Positions 1-9,920 of a stretch of DNA of 40,946 bases are shown here, one piece after another. The stretch's first letter is position 1, and each line of letters opens with the position of its first letter. The notes below the pieces were generated by a model. The model saw only the letters and a list, made by a program, of their open reading frames with translations. It searched no databases and had not been told where the DNA came from. The position numbers were made by a program, and so were the translations under genes. This DNA is from Desulfobacteraceae bacterium CG2_30_51_40 (GTDB lineage: Bacteria > Desulfobacterota > DSM-4660 > Desulfatiglandales > Desulfatiglandaceae): contig MNYJ01000106.1 in NCBI GenBank assembly GCA_001874005.1, positions 1 through 40,946 of the forward strand, read 5' to 3'.

Positions 1-180
1 AAATAAAATGACGCATGTCTTTTCAAAATGGTGATGAATGGAAAAGAAAATCGCCAAAAATAACAGCAAAGTTATCGCAAAGAAGACATGATGTGAAATC
101 CGCTTGTTATCAGTTTTTGCATAGATTAGCCCAATAACAAGAATCCCGATAAACAAGAGAACTAATCCATAGATACCCAT
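1..180 (-). CDS. Small membrane protein, 3' end outside window
   Basis: Sixty codons are open from an ATG at 180 to the window edge, so the C-terminus is missing. A good ribosome binding site (AAGGA, about 8 bases before the ATG) supports the start. The visible protein starts MGIYGLVLLFIGILVIG, a first membrane helix. A short polar loop (YAKTDNKRISHH) follows, then a second helix rich in F, L and I (residues about 34-49), then histidines (IHHHFEK). I do not recognise the family. Two closely spaced helices with a short basic loop fit a small inner-membrane protein. Confidence is for a real gene, not for any function. Confidence 0.55.
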   Translation of the reverse strand, partial: MGIYGLVLLFIGILVIGLIYAKTDNKRISHHVFFAITLLLFLAIFFSIHHHFEKTCVILF

Positions 181-191
181 AAACAGAATCC

Positions 192-383
192 TTACTCAAA
201 TTGCGTTGGGTTTTTTCGGCTGCCTTCTGGTAAATTTCTCCAACAGAGCGTAGCTTTTAAATTAATGATGAAAATAGTAATAGTAAGATAAATCACGTTT
301 ACTAAAATCCCAAGCATCTTTCTTGAAGAAAATGAAAGGATTCCTTCAACCATAAAGCCCCAGGATTTTATAGTGATTCTCAT
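192..383 (-). CDS. Possible short ORF with one membrane segment (doubtful)
   Basis: An ORF of about 63 codons begins with ATG at 383 and ends 12 bases before the start of the membrane protein gene at 180. It has one hydrophobic stretch (MLGILVNVIYLTITIFIINL) that could span the membrane. No clear ribosome binding site precedes it and I recognise no family. The only support is its position directly upstream and on the same strand as the partial membrane protein gene. It could equally be chance coding in an AT-rich spacer. Confidence 0.2.
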   Translation of the reverse strand: MRITIKSWGFMVEGILSFSSRKMLGILVNVIYLTITIFIINLKATLCWRNLPEGSRKNPTQFE

Positions 384-457
384 GGGCTTGGGCGGCAAAA
401 TTTACGTGTCATGAAGTTTGAAATGGGTTATCATTGCCATAGACAATTGCGGAGGAG

Positions 458-467
458 CCACATGTGG
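458..467. promoter_or_regulatory. Palindrome CCACATGTGG upstream of a kinase gene
   Basis: A perfect 10-bp palindrome lies 45 bases before the start of the hybrid kinase gene at 513. It is flanked by TTATCATTG (428-436) and TTATCAATGAT. It could be an operator, but short palindromes are common and no convincing -35/-10 pair is visible around it. Confidence 0.2.
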
Positions 468-512
468 GATAACTTATCAATGATCTGAAGTGTTATCCGA
501 GGAGGGCGGAAG

Positions 513-2957
513 ATGAAAGTCCTGATAGTTGATGACAATGAGGAGAGCCGGTATATGCTGGAGAGCCTGCTTACAGGATGCGGGCATGCGGTGCAATCAG
601 CGGAAAACGGCAAGAAGGCGATTGAAATACTCAAATCAGGCGGCTTCAATCTGATCATCAGCGATATCCTCATGCCCGTGATGGACGGCTTTCAGTTGTG
701 TCGAACAGTCAAGACAGACGAAGATCTGCGGACCATTCCCTTTATATTTTACACCGCCACATATACGGGTCCCCAGGACGAGTCCTTCGCTCTGAAGATA
801 GGAGCGAACCGTTTCATAATAAAACCTTGTGATCCGGATGTGTTCTTAAAGGCTGTGGATGAGGTGATGGAGGAGGCTGAAGATCGAAAAGGAGGCCTGA
901 TACCGGAGCCTGTAGAGGAAAAGGAAGTACTCAAGCTCTATAATGAGCGAATTGTAAGAAAGCTTGAGAAAAAGATGCTGGAGGCCGAACGCGAAATCCT
1001 AGCGCGCCGATCCGCTGAAAAGGAACTCCTGAAAAGCCGGGAAAGGCTGATTGAGGCCCAGCGGATTGCAAAAATGGGGGATTTCAAGTGGGACATTGAA
1101 ACAGGAGAAGTCACCTTGTCGGATGGATTGTTTGATCTTCTCGGATATGAGATATCCGAGCATATTGACTACGCAAGAGTTAATGCGGAAATACATCATC
1201 CTGATGATTTGGCGTTTATTACGCAATGGCATAAGGAGAGCATGTCATCGGGGAGGATAAATCATGGACCCAGGGAATACAGGCTTATAAAAAAGGATGG
1301 AGAAACTATATATGGTCAGGTCTTTATCTCCATCAGATACGAAAATTCAAGACCTGTGGAAATGCTCGGCACCGTACAAGACATAACTGAGCGAAGGCTG
1401 GCAGAGGATGCGCTTAAAAAAAGCGAAGAAAGATATAGGGTGCTCGTTGAAAATGCGGGCGAAGTCATCATGGTTGCGCAGGATGGGATAACCAGATTTG
1501 TCAATCACACGGTTTTCAGTCGTCTGGGCTACAGGCCCGAAGAAATGGTTGGCCGGCCATTTGCGGATTACATCAATCCTGAGGATAGAGATGCAGTAGC
1601 CGAAAGGCATGCTAAGAGATCGAAGGGAGATGATGTCCCGAGCGTTTATCCTTTCAGGGTAGTCAATAAGGCGGGGCAAACCAGGTGGGTTGAGATCAAT
1701 TCGGTCTTGACCGAGTGGGAAGGAAGTCCTGCAACTCTCAACTTCCTTGAGGACATCACCGAGAGCAAGGACGCCCGGGAAGAGCAGGAAAGGCTGCAAG
1801 CCCAGTTATATCAGGCACAGAAATTGGAGTCCATCGGCAGATTGGCCGGTGGGGTGGCGCACGATTTCAACAACATGCTGAGCGTAATCCTTGGCTTCGG
1901 GGATATCGTCCTTAGCAAACTTGATCCACTGGATCCCTTGAGTGAAGATGTTAAAGAGATTGTCAATGCGGGAAAGCGCTCGGCTGCTCTCACAAGGCAG
2001 TTGCTTGCCTTCAGCCGGAAACAGACTCTCCAGCCTGAGATCGTCAACATAAACGCCGTTCTTAAGAGCATGGAGAAGATGGTTCGGCGGATTATAGGAG
2101 AAGATATCTTGCTGGAACTTTCCCTTTTTGAGAATCTGTGTCAGGCGATGGTTGATCCGGGGCAGATCGAGCAGGTCGTAATGAACCTGGCTGTCAATGC
2201 AAGGGATGCTATGCCGCATGGGGGAAGTCTCATCATTGAGACGGCAAATGTGGAGATTGATGAGGCCTATGCCGAGACTCACAAAGGCGCAGAGCCGGGA
2301 AAGTATGTAATGCTTGCCGTTACTGACAACGGGTGTGGTATGGACGAGCAGACCTTATCGCAGATCTTCGAGCCGTTTTTCACTACAAAGGAGAAGGGGA
2401 AAGGAACCGGGCTGGGGCTATCCACGGTTTACGGCATTGTAAAACAGTCAGGTGGTGATGTGAGGGTTTATTCCGAGCCCGGAAAGGGCACCACATTCAA
2501 GATCTATTTCCCGCAGACCTCAGTCAAAAAAGAGCAGGACAAGCCCCAGGCCGATAGGATAAAGAGCGGAGGGTGCGGCGAACACATTTTGGTGGTGGAG
2601 GATGAGGATGGCCTGAGAAGGCTTATTAATACACTCCTTTCAGGGATGGGTTATAAAGTGACGGTTGCCGCAAACGGCGTGGAGGCCCTCTTACTGATAG
2701 ATGAGAAAAAACTCAGGCCCGACCTTGTAATTACCGATGTGGTTATGCCGGGACTTAGCGGTGCGATGCTTGTCGAGCGCCTCCGGATGCGCCTTCCCGG
2801 TCTCAAGGTGCTCTATATGTCAGGGTACGCCGATGACACTATCGCCCATCACGGTATTTTGTTCCCTGGCGCGCCTTTTATGAAAAAACCTTTTACAGGC
2901 ATGGAGCTATCAGAAAAAGTGAGGTCGGTATTAGGAGTACCTGCAAGGAATCAATAA
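513..2957 (+). CDS. Hybrid sensor histidine kinase (REC-PAS-PAS-HisKA-HATPase-REC)
   Basis: This 814-residue cytoplasmic signalling protein has no membrane segment. An N-terminal receiver domain (1-120) carries D7, D8, the phosphoacceptor D51 in SDILMP, T81 and K104. A coiled-coil linker (about 135-175) leads to two PAS domains (about 175-295 and 305-425), each ending in a DIT-E-R/S motif. The dimerisation domain has the phosphorylated His at about residue 450 ([10 protein letters not shown]). The ATPase domain shows the N-box near N558-N562 (NLAVNARDAM), DNGCGMD and [11 protein letters not shown] second receiver (about 690-805) has D742 in TDVVMPG. The start follows a strong GAGGAGGG site. 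It is a close structural paralogue of the kinase at 7233, which shares the H450 and D742 positions. The signal sensed is unknown; a receiver at each end suggests a phosphorelay. Confidence 0.93.
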   Translation: MKVLIVDDNEESRYMLESLLTGCGHAVQSAENGKKAIEILKSGGFNLIISDILMPVMDGFQLCRTVKTDEDLRTIPFIFYTATYTGPQDESFALKIGANRFIIKPCDPDVFLKAVDEVMEEAEDRKGGLIPEPVEEKEVLKLYNERIVRKLEKKMLEAEREILARRSAEKELLKSRERLIEAQRIAKMGDFKWDIETGEVTLSDGLFDLLGYEISEHIDYARVNAEIHHPDDLAFITQWHKESMSSGRINHGPREYRLIKKDGETIYGQVFISIRYENSRPVEMLGTVQDITERRLAEDALKKSEERYRVLVENAGEVIMVAQDGITRFVNHTVFSRLGYRPEEMVGRPFADYINPEDRDAVAERHAKRSKGDDVPSVYPFRVVNKAGQTRWVEINSVLTEWEGSPATLNFLEDITESKDAREEQERLQAQLYQAQKLESIGRLAGGVAHDFNNMLSVILGFGDIVLSKLDPLDPLSEDVKEIVNAGKRSAALTRQLLAFSRKQTLQPEIVNINAVLKSMEKMVRRIIGEDILLELSLFENLCQAMVDPGQIEQVVMNLAVNARDAMPHGGSLIIETANVEIDEAYAETHKGAEPGKYVMLAVTDNGCGMDEQTLSQIFEPFFTTKEKGKGTGLGLSTVYGIVKQSGGDVRVYSEPGKGTTFKIYFPQTSVKKEQDKPQADRIKSGGCGEHILVVEDEDGLRRLINTLLSGMGYKVTVAANGVEALLLIDEKKLRPDLVITDVVMPGLSGAMLVERLRMRLPGLKVLYMSGYADDTIAHHGILFPGAPFMKKPFTGMELSEKVRSVLGVPARNQ

Positions 2958-3037
2958 CGGTCCCCGTTGCCGTCATCTGAAGGTTCAATGCTTAAGCCAT
3001 TCTACTCTGATATGACTTCTTGCTCTGAGATCCATAA

Positions 3038-3397
3038 TCATATAAATTTTGCGATCTCACCCAGAAAACTTTCAGGATTGATGGGCTTTTCGATATATCC
3101 GTTGCAGCCTGCCTCAAACGCCTTCTCCCTGTCCCCGGTCATTGCAAAGGAGGTTACTGCGACTATGTTGATGCTGCTCCGGGCTTCAGAAGCCCGGATT
3201 CTTCGGGTGACCTCCAGGCCGTCCATGTCCGGGAGCTGAATGTCCATCAATATGAGATCCGGTTTTTCTCGCACAGCCATTATAAAGGCCTGAGCCCCGG
3301 TTTTCGCCATGACTATGTTGTAGCCGCCTTGCTCCAGCATGTACTGCATGAGATAGCGGTTCTGCTCGTTATCCTCGACTATCAATATCTTTTTCAT
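3038..3397 (-). CDS. Single-domain response regulator
   Basis: A 119-residue receiver domain with no output domain. It carries E8/D9, the phosphoacceptor D52 (LILMDIQLPDMDG), the switch threonine in AVTSFAM and the lysine in IEKPINPE. Its ATG overlaps the stop of the upstream kinase gene in an ATGA overlap (3394-3397), so the two are translationally coupled and this is almost certainly that kinase's partner. Lone receivers of this type usually act as phosphate shuttles or bind a target protein. The gene converges on the kinase at 513, with 80 bases between them. Confidence 0.93.
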   Translation of the reverse strand: MKKILIVEDNEQNRYLMQYMLEQGGYNIVMAKTGAQAFIMAVREKPDLILMDIQLPDMDGLEVTRRIRASEARSSINIVAVTSFAMTGDREKAFEAGCNGYIEKPINPESFLGEIAKFI

Positions 3398-6300
3398 GAC
3401 TTTCCCCCCGGATATACCAAAGGCAGAGAGAGGGTGAATTTGCTTCCTTTGCCTGGCTCGCTCTTAGCCGTAATCTCTCCGCCCAGAAGGGCAGCTATCC
3501 GACGCGACAGATATAGCCCGAGTCCCGTACCCTCTACCATCGGCCTGCTTTGGATATGGATGCGGCTGAACGCCTCGAAGAGTCGTTCCATGTCCTTCTC
3601 CGTCATGCCCACTCCGGTGTCGCTGACACTAATCTCAACCCTTCTTTCGCTCTTAGTGACGAATACCGCAACTGAACCCGCTTCTGTAAACTTGACCGCG
3701 TTTCCGACAAGGTTGACCAGTATCTGATTCACCCGCCTCCGGTCGCTCGTTACATGTAATTCTTCATCCGCTTGAAATTTCAGGCTCAAGCCTTTTGATG
3801 AAAGAGCGACGGCAAAGGATTCCTTAACCTCCAGGATCAGGGGACGAAGATCGAATACCTCTATGCCAAGGTCTGCCTTTCCCGCCTCGATCTTGCTTAC
3901 GTCAATAACGTCATTGATCAAGGCCAGTAGGTGGTTGGCGCTGTTTTTTACCATGCCGAGCTGTTTACGCTGCACATCGGAGATCGGCCCCGACATCCCC
4001 ATCAGGATTATGCCTGTGAAACCTATGATCGAGTTGAGGGGGGTCCTGAGTTCGTGGCTCATTGAGGCGATAAACATGGATTTGAGTCGGTCCAATTCCT
4101 GAAGGCGGAGGTTGGCCTGTTCCAGCTCTTTTGTTCTTTCGCGCACAAGGTCTTCAAGGTGATCACGGTATTTTCCGAGTTCCTCTTCCGTCCTCTTTCG
4201 TTGGGTGATATCCGCCACAATGACCTGGACGGCAGGCTTACCCTGATAAATCAAAGGGGTTGCCATTACTTCAACATTGATAGGTGATCCATCCAACCTC
4301 AGGTAAACGTCTTCGGACGGGTAAAGACCCTTCTCCCCCGCGAGCATGCGCAGGATTCTATCCTGGGCCTGCTTGATTCCATCAGGATGAATGATCTGCT
4401 GAATCGGTTTTCCTGCAATCTGTTCCTTGGAGGTCGCCCCCAAGAGATGCGCACCAAAAGGATTGGCGAAGACAATCTTACCCTCGGCATGCACGGCGAT
4501 GCCTACGGGGGCGGTCTCCAGTAACGCTCGATAACGCGCCTCGCTTTCCTGCAGAGCATTGCGCGTACGTCGGCGATCGCTCACGTCTATTCCGACACCA
4601 ATCAGGCAAGGCCTTCCGTCTATCTTTATCGTCAATCCGGTGAAGTAGAAGGGCGTCCGCGTGCCGTCTTTGGCCACGAATTCGGCTTCCACTTCCGATA
4701 CACCCTTTATAAAGACCTCACTGATCCTTGCTTCAAGGATATTCCTCTCCTCCCCCACAAAGAAATCAAGCGGACTCATAACTGCTATCTCAGCGCCGGT
4801 ATAGCCGGAAACCTGTTCAAAGTTTTTATTCCATCGCAGAAATCTCCTGTTCTCGTCGTACATATAAAAAATTCCCGGGAGACTATCAATGACCATGGAT
4901 GAAAAATCTCGTTCTTTTCGAACAGTTGCTTCCGCCTGCTTTCTCTCCGTAAGATCAATGAAGGTCCCAAAGAAATCTTCGCCCAGGATGATGCCCGAGA
5001 TTTCAACTGTGCGTTGCTCCCCGCTCTTGCAAGTGACCATATATTCATGCGGCTCAATATCTTTGCCTTCTTCTGCCGCCCGCCTAAGAGCATCATTCCA
5101 TGTTTCCTTTACCCACCGGCGATAATCAGGGTCCGGGTAGGCGCAGGACCACCACTCAGTAAGCGTTGGAACATCATCATGCGTATATCCGAACACCCTG
5201 ATAAACCGTTCGTTTCTGAAGATGATGCTTCCATCTTTGTCCACATGAAATATGGGCAGCGGCGCCATTTCAAGAAACCTCCGGAGCCTGTTTTCAATCT
5301 CAGCCCTTGCCTCCTCCTGCCTCCTTCGTTCGGTCATATCCCTGATTATCATGCTTGTTTTAAGGTTTCCGTCAGCGTCCTTGAAGACGGAGGAGGAAAT
5401 CTCTCCAGGAAAGGAGGCGCCGTCTTTGCGCAGAAAGTTCAGCTCACCCCTGAAACGACCGGTCCGAGCGCGTTCCTCCAAAGCAGGCATCAGACGGGGG
5501 TCTGTCAAGTCCACCACCCCGTCCCTGCCTAGTTGTCTGAGTTCCTCCATGGTGTAACCAAATACCCTGCACGCTTCGGGATTGGCCTCAAGTATTCCGC
5601 CGTCCGGCGCTGTCAGGAAAACGGCGTCAATGCTTTGCTCAAAAAAGGAGCGGTAGCGCTCTTCGCTTTCCCGTAGATAGTTCTCGAATCGCTTCTGCTT
5701 GTCAGCCGAATCGTAGAGGAGCCTTCTTACAAGTGATATTTCGTTAATATTAGAGAAGCGCGCTCCCGGTTCCGGAGTCTTAGCCAGAGACGCTACGGCC
5801 CTTCCCAGACGGCGGCCGGTCAGCATGCCTCCCAGGAGACTTATCAGAGTGACGCCTAGAATGGCTATAGCTAGAGCTGCCGCCGCGTCAATCAGCGGCT
5901 TGCGATAGATGACCCTTGGAATCTCAAGAACCACTGACCATGGAGATATTGCCGACCTTAAGAGAAAGCGGCCGGAGCTATCCGCGTCAGTCTCAGGGTT
6001 ATAGTCAGGCGGGTCATGCCTTGCGATTGCTTCTTTCTTTCCGTCCAGGAGGGCGAGCGACCAGCCTGGAGGCAATGCTATATTGTCAAGGCGATCCTGG
6101 AACCGGCGGGTCTCAAAGATGGTGAGAAAAAGAAAGGCCGTCTTTCCTGCACGCTTGACCGGCACAGCGATAGCGACCAGCGGCTCTTTTGCTATCGGCC
6201 CGAAGAAGACATCGCCGACTGCAGGTTTCCCAGTTTCCAAAACAGTTGTCACTGCGGCATGGCCCTTTGGGCGAGGCAGCATGGGCAGTTTGTCTCCGAA

Positions 6301-6636
6301 GGGCACACGTGTGTTAAACAACATGCGCATCTCAGTGTCAGCCAGAATCACGTGGCTTCCGAAACCCTGGTGAAAGCCCTGCGCTTCTTTATAGAGATCG
6401 TTCCAGCGCAAAGGATCGTCCAGCATAGGCGAAGCGGCCAGCATTTGCAGGGCGCTGATACGCGAGTCTAAGTGCTGGTCAACTAAAGCGGCGAAACTTT
6501 TCAGAAGGTTGGCGGCTTCGATGTCTCTTTCGGCCTGCTTATCAGCAACACTTTTGACAGATAAAAAGATAGCCAGCAGAACCAGTGGCCCTACACATAG
6601 CAAAATCAACCTTGCCAGCAAGCTTCTTAGTGACAT
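3394..6636 (-). CDS. Membrane sensor histidine kinase with extracytoplasmic sensor and four PAS domains
   Basis: A 1080-residue kinase. A first membrane helix (about 5-27) and a second (about 249-271) bracket a roughly 220-residue periplasmic region that looks like a Cache-type ligand sensor. Four PAS domains follow: 'YRSFFEQSIDAVFL', 'LRRFLEMAPLPIFHV', 'FSSMVIDSLPGIFYM' and 'YRALLETAPVGIAV'. Next come a coiled coil, the HisKA domain with phosphorylated H861 (SMSHELRTPLNS) and an ATPase domain with DTGVGMTEKD and GTGLGLYLS. There is no receiver domain of its own; the overlapping gene at 3397 supplies one. The start has a GGAGAGGGG site. The ligand is not predictable. Confidence 0.93.
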   Translation of the reverse strand: MSLRSLLARLILLCVGPLVLLAIFLSVKSVADKQAERDIEAANLLKSFAALVDQHLDSRISALQMLAASPMLDDPLRWNDLYKEAQGFHQGFGSHVILADTEMRMLFNTRVPFGDKLPMLPRPKGHAAVTTVLETGKPAVGDVFFGPIAKEPLVAIAVPVKRAGKTAFLFLTIFETRRFQDRLDNIALPPGWSLALLDGKKEAIARHDPPDYNPETDADSSGRFLLRSAISPWSVVLEIPRVIYRKPLIDAAAALAIAILGVTLISLLGGMLTGRRLGRAVASLAKTPEPGARFSNINEISLVRRLLYDSADKQKRFENYLRESEERYRSFFEQSIDAVFLTAPDGGILEANPEACRVFGYTMEELRQLGRDGVVDLTDPRLMPALEERARTGRFRGELNFLRKDGASFPGEISSSVFKDADGNLKTSMIIRDMTERRRQEEARAEIENRLRRFLEMAPLPIFHVDKDGSIIFRNERFIRVFGYTHDDVPTLTEWWSCAYPDPDYRRWVKETWNDALRRAAEEGKDIEPHEYMVTCKSGEQRTVEISGIILGEDFFGTFIDLTERKQAEATVRKERDFSSMVIDSLPGIFYMYDENRRFLRWNKNFEQVSGYTGAEIAVMSPLDFFVGEERNILEARISEVFIKGVSEVEAEFVAKDGTRTPFYFTGLTIKIDGRPCLIGVGIDVSDRRRTRNALQESEARYRALLETAPVGIAVHAEGKIVFANPFGAHLLGATSKEQIAGKPIQQIIHPDGIKQAQDRILRMLAGEKGLYPSEDVYLRLDGSPINVEVMATPLIYQGKPAVQVIVADITQRKRTEEELGKYRDHLEDLVRERTKELEQANLRLQELDRLKSMFIASMSHELRTPLNSIIGFTGIILMGMSGPISDVQRKQLGMVKNSANHLLALINDVIDVSKIEAGKADLGIEVFDLRPLILEVKESFAVALSSKGLSLKFQADEELHVTSDRRRVNQILVNLVGNAVKFTEAGSVAVFVTKSERRVEISVSDTGVGMTEKDMERLFEAFSRIHIQSRPMVEGTGLGLYLSRRIAALLGGEITAKSEPGKGSKFTLSLPLVYPGGKS

Positions 6637-7232
6637 ACGCCCCTCTCCGCTAACGCCATTTTGGTCCGGTGGCTTACAAGAGATGCGAATATGTGGTTAT
6701 GTTGCATAATGGGGAAACCCTGCTGGATTCCCGTTTCCGGATCGAGGGCAGGGACAGCCTTCGCGGGAATGACAAAATATGCCAAATACCAGTCATTACG
6801 GCGTATCCCGGATCGGAGTCCGGGACAGGCGCCGGAATTTAGAAACATCCTGTGAAAAGCAGTCTCCCCAATTATTGAGAAGATACTATCAAATTTACTG
6901 AAAAGCGTCAAACGAACTACCGGCCACTATGTGTTTTTTGCGTCCGGTACAGAACGGAAATAGTGAGGTGAATCTTGGATGCAGAATGCTCCGCCAGGAA
7001 AGATTGACGTTTTTAAGACACCGACAACACGCCTGTATTTCTAATACCTTAGAGGTCATTGCAAGATTGGGTGGTTGATGTTTTTATTGACTATCAGGCA
7101 GCCATTGACCGCCATGTGGTTGTGGTGCTAACACTCATTATAAAATCGCTGGCTCCAAAAAAGAAAAATCAGGTTTAGAGATTAAAGCAATTTTAGGGCG
7201 GCGCTTAGTATTGAGGATAAGGGAGAAAGGTT
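6637..7232. other. Intergenic region between divergent kinase genes
   Basis: No gene is supported here. It must hold the divergent promoters of the kinases at 6636 (minus) and 7233 (plus). The part nearest 6636 is filled with palindromic dispersed repeats (6722-6840). The minus-strand ORF across 6627-6911 contains the phrase VIPAKAV, the typical spurious translation of such repeats. The segment 6912-7200 is plain, moderately AT-rich sequence; I see no RNA gene or convincing promoter. Confidence 0.6.
6722..6840. repeat. Dispersed palindromic repeats (ATTCCCG...CGGGAATGAC type), two units
   Basis: Two adjacent inverted repeats. The first pairs ATTCCCG (6727-6733) with CGGGAAT (6764-6770) and is followed by GAC. 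The second pairs TCCCGGA (6806-6812) with TCCGGGA (6819-6825) around a 6-base loop. They resemble the interspersed intergenic palindromes found in many proteobacterial genomes, whose six-frame translation gives VIPAKAGIQ-like peptides. A related unit lies at 10642-10662. Confidence 0.7.
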
Positions 7233-9665
7233 GTGAGCGAAGATAAGGTTTCCTATGAAGAACTGAGGGATCGCCTGGCTAGGGCTGAGGCTGCTCTGGA
7301 TTTCCTGCACCCGGGGGAGGGTGATGGGCTGATAGGAGGGGCTGGAGACATGCCATTGCGCTTGAAATCTCTGATCGAGGAGAAGGAGCGGCTTTCAAGG
7401 GAGTGGCAACAGACCTTCGACAACGTGAAAGACGCTGTATGGATACTGGACGCTGAACAGCGCATCGTGCGCGCCAATCGAACCGCCGAAGAAATTTTTA
7501 ACTGCCCGGCGGATGAAATGACCGGCAAACTCTGCTGCGAGGTAGTGCATGGCACCCATGAGCCAATCTTAGGATGCCCAATGCGGAGGATGGGAAAGAG
7601 CCTGCGGCGCGAACGCATGGAACTCCACTACAAAGAACGATGGTTTGAAGTGACAGTGGACCCCATTAAGGATGGCGAACATAACTTAGTCGGCGCGGTC
7701 CACATTGTGTCGGATATCACCGAGCGTAAACAAATGCAGGATGTGCTCCTGGAGAGTGAAACGCGAAACCGCCTCATCGCTAATCTGATCTCCGACTATG
7801 CCTATATCTTCCGCGTCAATGAACAGGGCCTACTCACGGGCGAGTGGATTACGGAATCCTTTACCAAGGTCTTCGGCCTGACCTTAGAGGAGATTGACGC
7901 ACGAGGGGGATGGGTTAGTATGGTCTATCTGGAGGACTTGCCTCCGGCCCTTGCCCATGCCCGGAAGGTCGCCGGAGGACGGGCAGACATATGCGAGATG
8001 CGATGGCTCACCGCCGGCGGTGAGGTACGTTGGATTCGGGATTACGCCCAACCCGTCTTCGATGAATCGGGGAAAAGAGTCGTTCGCATTTACGGGGCCT
8101 CCCAGGACATAACCGATCGCAAGAGGGCCGAGGCTGAGCGCGACCGGTTGATCGAGGCAATCGAGCAGGCCGGCGAGATCATCATCATGACCGACCCCCA
8201 GGGGACCATCAAGTATGTCAATCCGGCCTTCGAGACTGTAACCGGCTACACGCGGAAGGAAGCCCTGGGACAGAACCCGCGCATGCTCAAAAGCGGTAAA
8301 CAGGAACGGGCTTTTTACCGGGATATGTGGGAAACCATCACCAAAGGCCTGATCTGGCAGGGCCGCATGGTCAACAGGCGCAAGGACGGGAGTATTTACA
8401 CAGAGGAATCAACCATTTCTCCTGTCAAGGACGCTTCCGGGAGAATCCTACATTACGTGGCTGTCAAGCGGGACATCACAGAACGTCTATTGGATTCCGA
8501 AGAAAAGGCCAAACTGCAGGAGCAATTGCAGCAAGCCCAGAAACTGGAATCCATAGGCCGGCTTGCTGGTGGCGTTGCCCACGACTTTAACAATATGCTG
8601 AGCATAATCCTGGGCTATGGGGATATACTTCTCAATAAACTCCATCCTCAGGATCCAATGAGAGATGCGGTATTTGAAATAGTGGAAGCAGGGAAGCGCT
8701 CGGCCGCCCTTACAAGGCAGTTGCTTGCCTTCAGCCGAAAGCAGACCTTGAGCCCTGAGGTGCTGAGTCTCAATAAGGTAATAAAGAATCTCGAGAAGAT
8801 GCTGAGGCGCCTGATCGGTGAAGACATCCGGATGGAATTGAGGCTTTCGAATGATCTTTCAATGACCCTGGCCGACCCCGGGCAGATAGAGCAGGTGATA
8901 ATGAATCTTTCGGTTAATGCCAGGGACGCCATGCCTGGAGGCGGGAGGCTTGTTATTGAGACCGGCGACGCGGATCTTGATGAGGCCTACGTGAAGGAAC
9001 ACCCTGACTCTCAGGCGGGAAGGCAGGTTATGCTTTCGATAAGCGATACCGGATGCGGCATGAGTGACGAAGTCCTTTCAAAGATATTCGAGCCCTTCTT
9101 TACGACAAAGGAGCAGGGAAAGGGAACAGGCCTGGGTCTTGCGACCGTTTACGGGATAGTGAGGCAATCAGGCGGTCACATCAGCGTCCAGTCTGAGCCC
9201 GGAAAGGGATCGGTATTCAGGATATATCTTCCGCCTACGACTGCCGTGATGGAGGCCAAGGGGCCGGAAACGGCCGCTGAAGAGGTCAAGGGAGAAGGTC
9301 AGCAGATACTGCTCGTTGAGGATGAGCCGTCTCTCAGAAAACTTTGCCAGGCCGTTCTTTCGAAAAAAGGCTATAAGGTCGTCTCAGCCGCAAACGGAGG
9401 CGAAGCCTTGATGCTTATTGAGGAAAAGGGTCTGCGACCCGATCTGCTTGTGACCGATGTGATCCTCCCCGGGTTCAGCGGAATGGTTTTGGCGGAGCGG
9501 CTGTTGAAGAGTCGGCCGGAACTCAAGGTGCTCTTTATGTCGGGTTATACGGATGAAACCGTGGCGCGTCACGGCGTGCTCAAGCCGGGGACGCCTTTTA
9601 TTAATAAGCCTTTCGACATAAGAAACTTCACCGAAAAGGTGAGGCAGGTATTGAGCGGAAGGTGA
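7233..9665 (+). CDS. Hybrid sensor histidine kinase (three PAS-HisKA-HATPase-REC)
   Basis: An 810-residue soluble kinase with a GTG start after GGGAGAAAGG. A short N-terminal coiled coil leads to three PAS domains (about 55-165, 170-300, 305-425). The first holds a cysteine-containing insert (CCEVVHG...GCPMRR), which could bind a metal or haem or sense redox; that is a guess. The HisKA domain has H450 ([10 protein letters not shown]), the ATPase domain has DTGCGMS and [10 protein letters not shown], and the C-terminal receiver has D742 in TDVILPG. The kinase core and receiver closely match the protein encoded at 513, down to the same His and Asp positions. The sensory halves differ: that protein has an N-terminal receiver where this one has a PAS domain. 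This fits duplication followed by exchange of sensor modules. Confidence 0.93.
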   Translation: MSEDKVSYEELRDRLARAEAALDFLHPGEGDGLIGGAGDMPLRLKSLIEEKERLSREWQQTFDNVKDAVWILDAEQRIVRANRTAEEIFNCPADEMTGKLCCEVVHGTHEPILGCPMRRMGKSLRRERMELHYKERWFEVTVDPIKDGEHNLVGAVHIVSDITERKQMQDVLLESETRNRLIANLISDYAYIFRVNEQGLLTGEWITESFTKVFGLTLEEIDARGGWVSMVYLEDLPPALAHARKVAGGRADICEMRWLTAGGEVRWIRDYAQPVFDESGKRVVRIYGASQDITDRKRAEAERDRLIEAIEQAGEIIIMTDPQGTIKYVNPAFETVTGYTRKEALGQNPRMLKSGKQERAFYRDMWETITKGLIWQGRMVNRRKDGSIYTEESTISPVKDASGRILHYVAVKRDITERLLDSEEKAKLQEQLQQAQKLESIGRLAGGVAHDFNNMLSIILGYGDILLNKLHPQDPMRDAVFEIVEAGKRSAALTRQLLAFSRKQTLSPEVLSLNKVIKNLEKMLRRLIGEDIRMELRLSNDLSMTLADPGQIEQVIMNLSVNARDAMPGGGRLVIETGDADLDEAYVKEHPDSQAGRQVMLSISDTGCGMSDEVLSKIFEPFFTTKEQGKGTGLGLATVYGIVRQSGGHISVQSEPGKGSVFRIYLPPTTAVMEAKGPETAAEEVKGEGQQILLVEDEPSLRKLCQAVLSKKGYKVVSAANGGEALMLIEEKGLRPDLLVTDVILPGFSGMVLAERLLKSRPELKVLFMSGYTDETVARHGVLKPGTPFINKPFDIRNFTEKVRQVLSGR

Positions 9666-9920
9666 TTGTCAATCTGATCTTTCTTTCAGTTCATACCGGC
9701 TGCCGGCCCAAGGCATGTCACGATCGGGGGCATGTTTCTTGAACCCTCTCTTTTGAGCAACCCTTATTTTGTCCCCTGCCGGGAAATGCCGGCCAGCACA
9801 TGGGCGGCCAACCAAGAGCTGAATCCCAGAAGGACTGTCTTCTTCATCTTGAGATGGAGTTTCACTCTTGCATGTATCACTCTTCTATGCCAATAAATGG
9901 CTCGTGAAAGGGAGGAAAAG

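Noticed and set aside
1347-2282. Long minus-strand ORFs inside the kinase gene
   Set aside because: They are antisense to well-supported PAS, HisKA and ATPase domains and show no recognisable protein features.
6627-6911. Minus-strand ORF of 94 codons
   Set aside because: Its sequence is the translation of palindromic dispersed repeats (VIPAKAV...), with no ribosome binding site.
9764-9900. Small minus-strand ORF (MKKTVLLGFSSWLAAHVLAG...) before the CDF gene
   Set aside because: It would encode only about 27 residues after a plausible start and I see no family; signal-like character alone is not enough.
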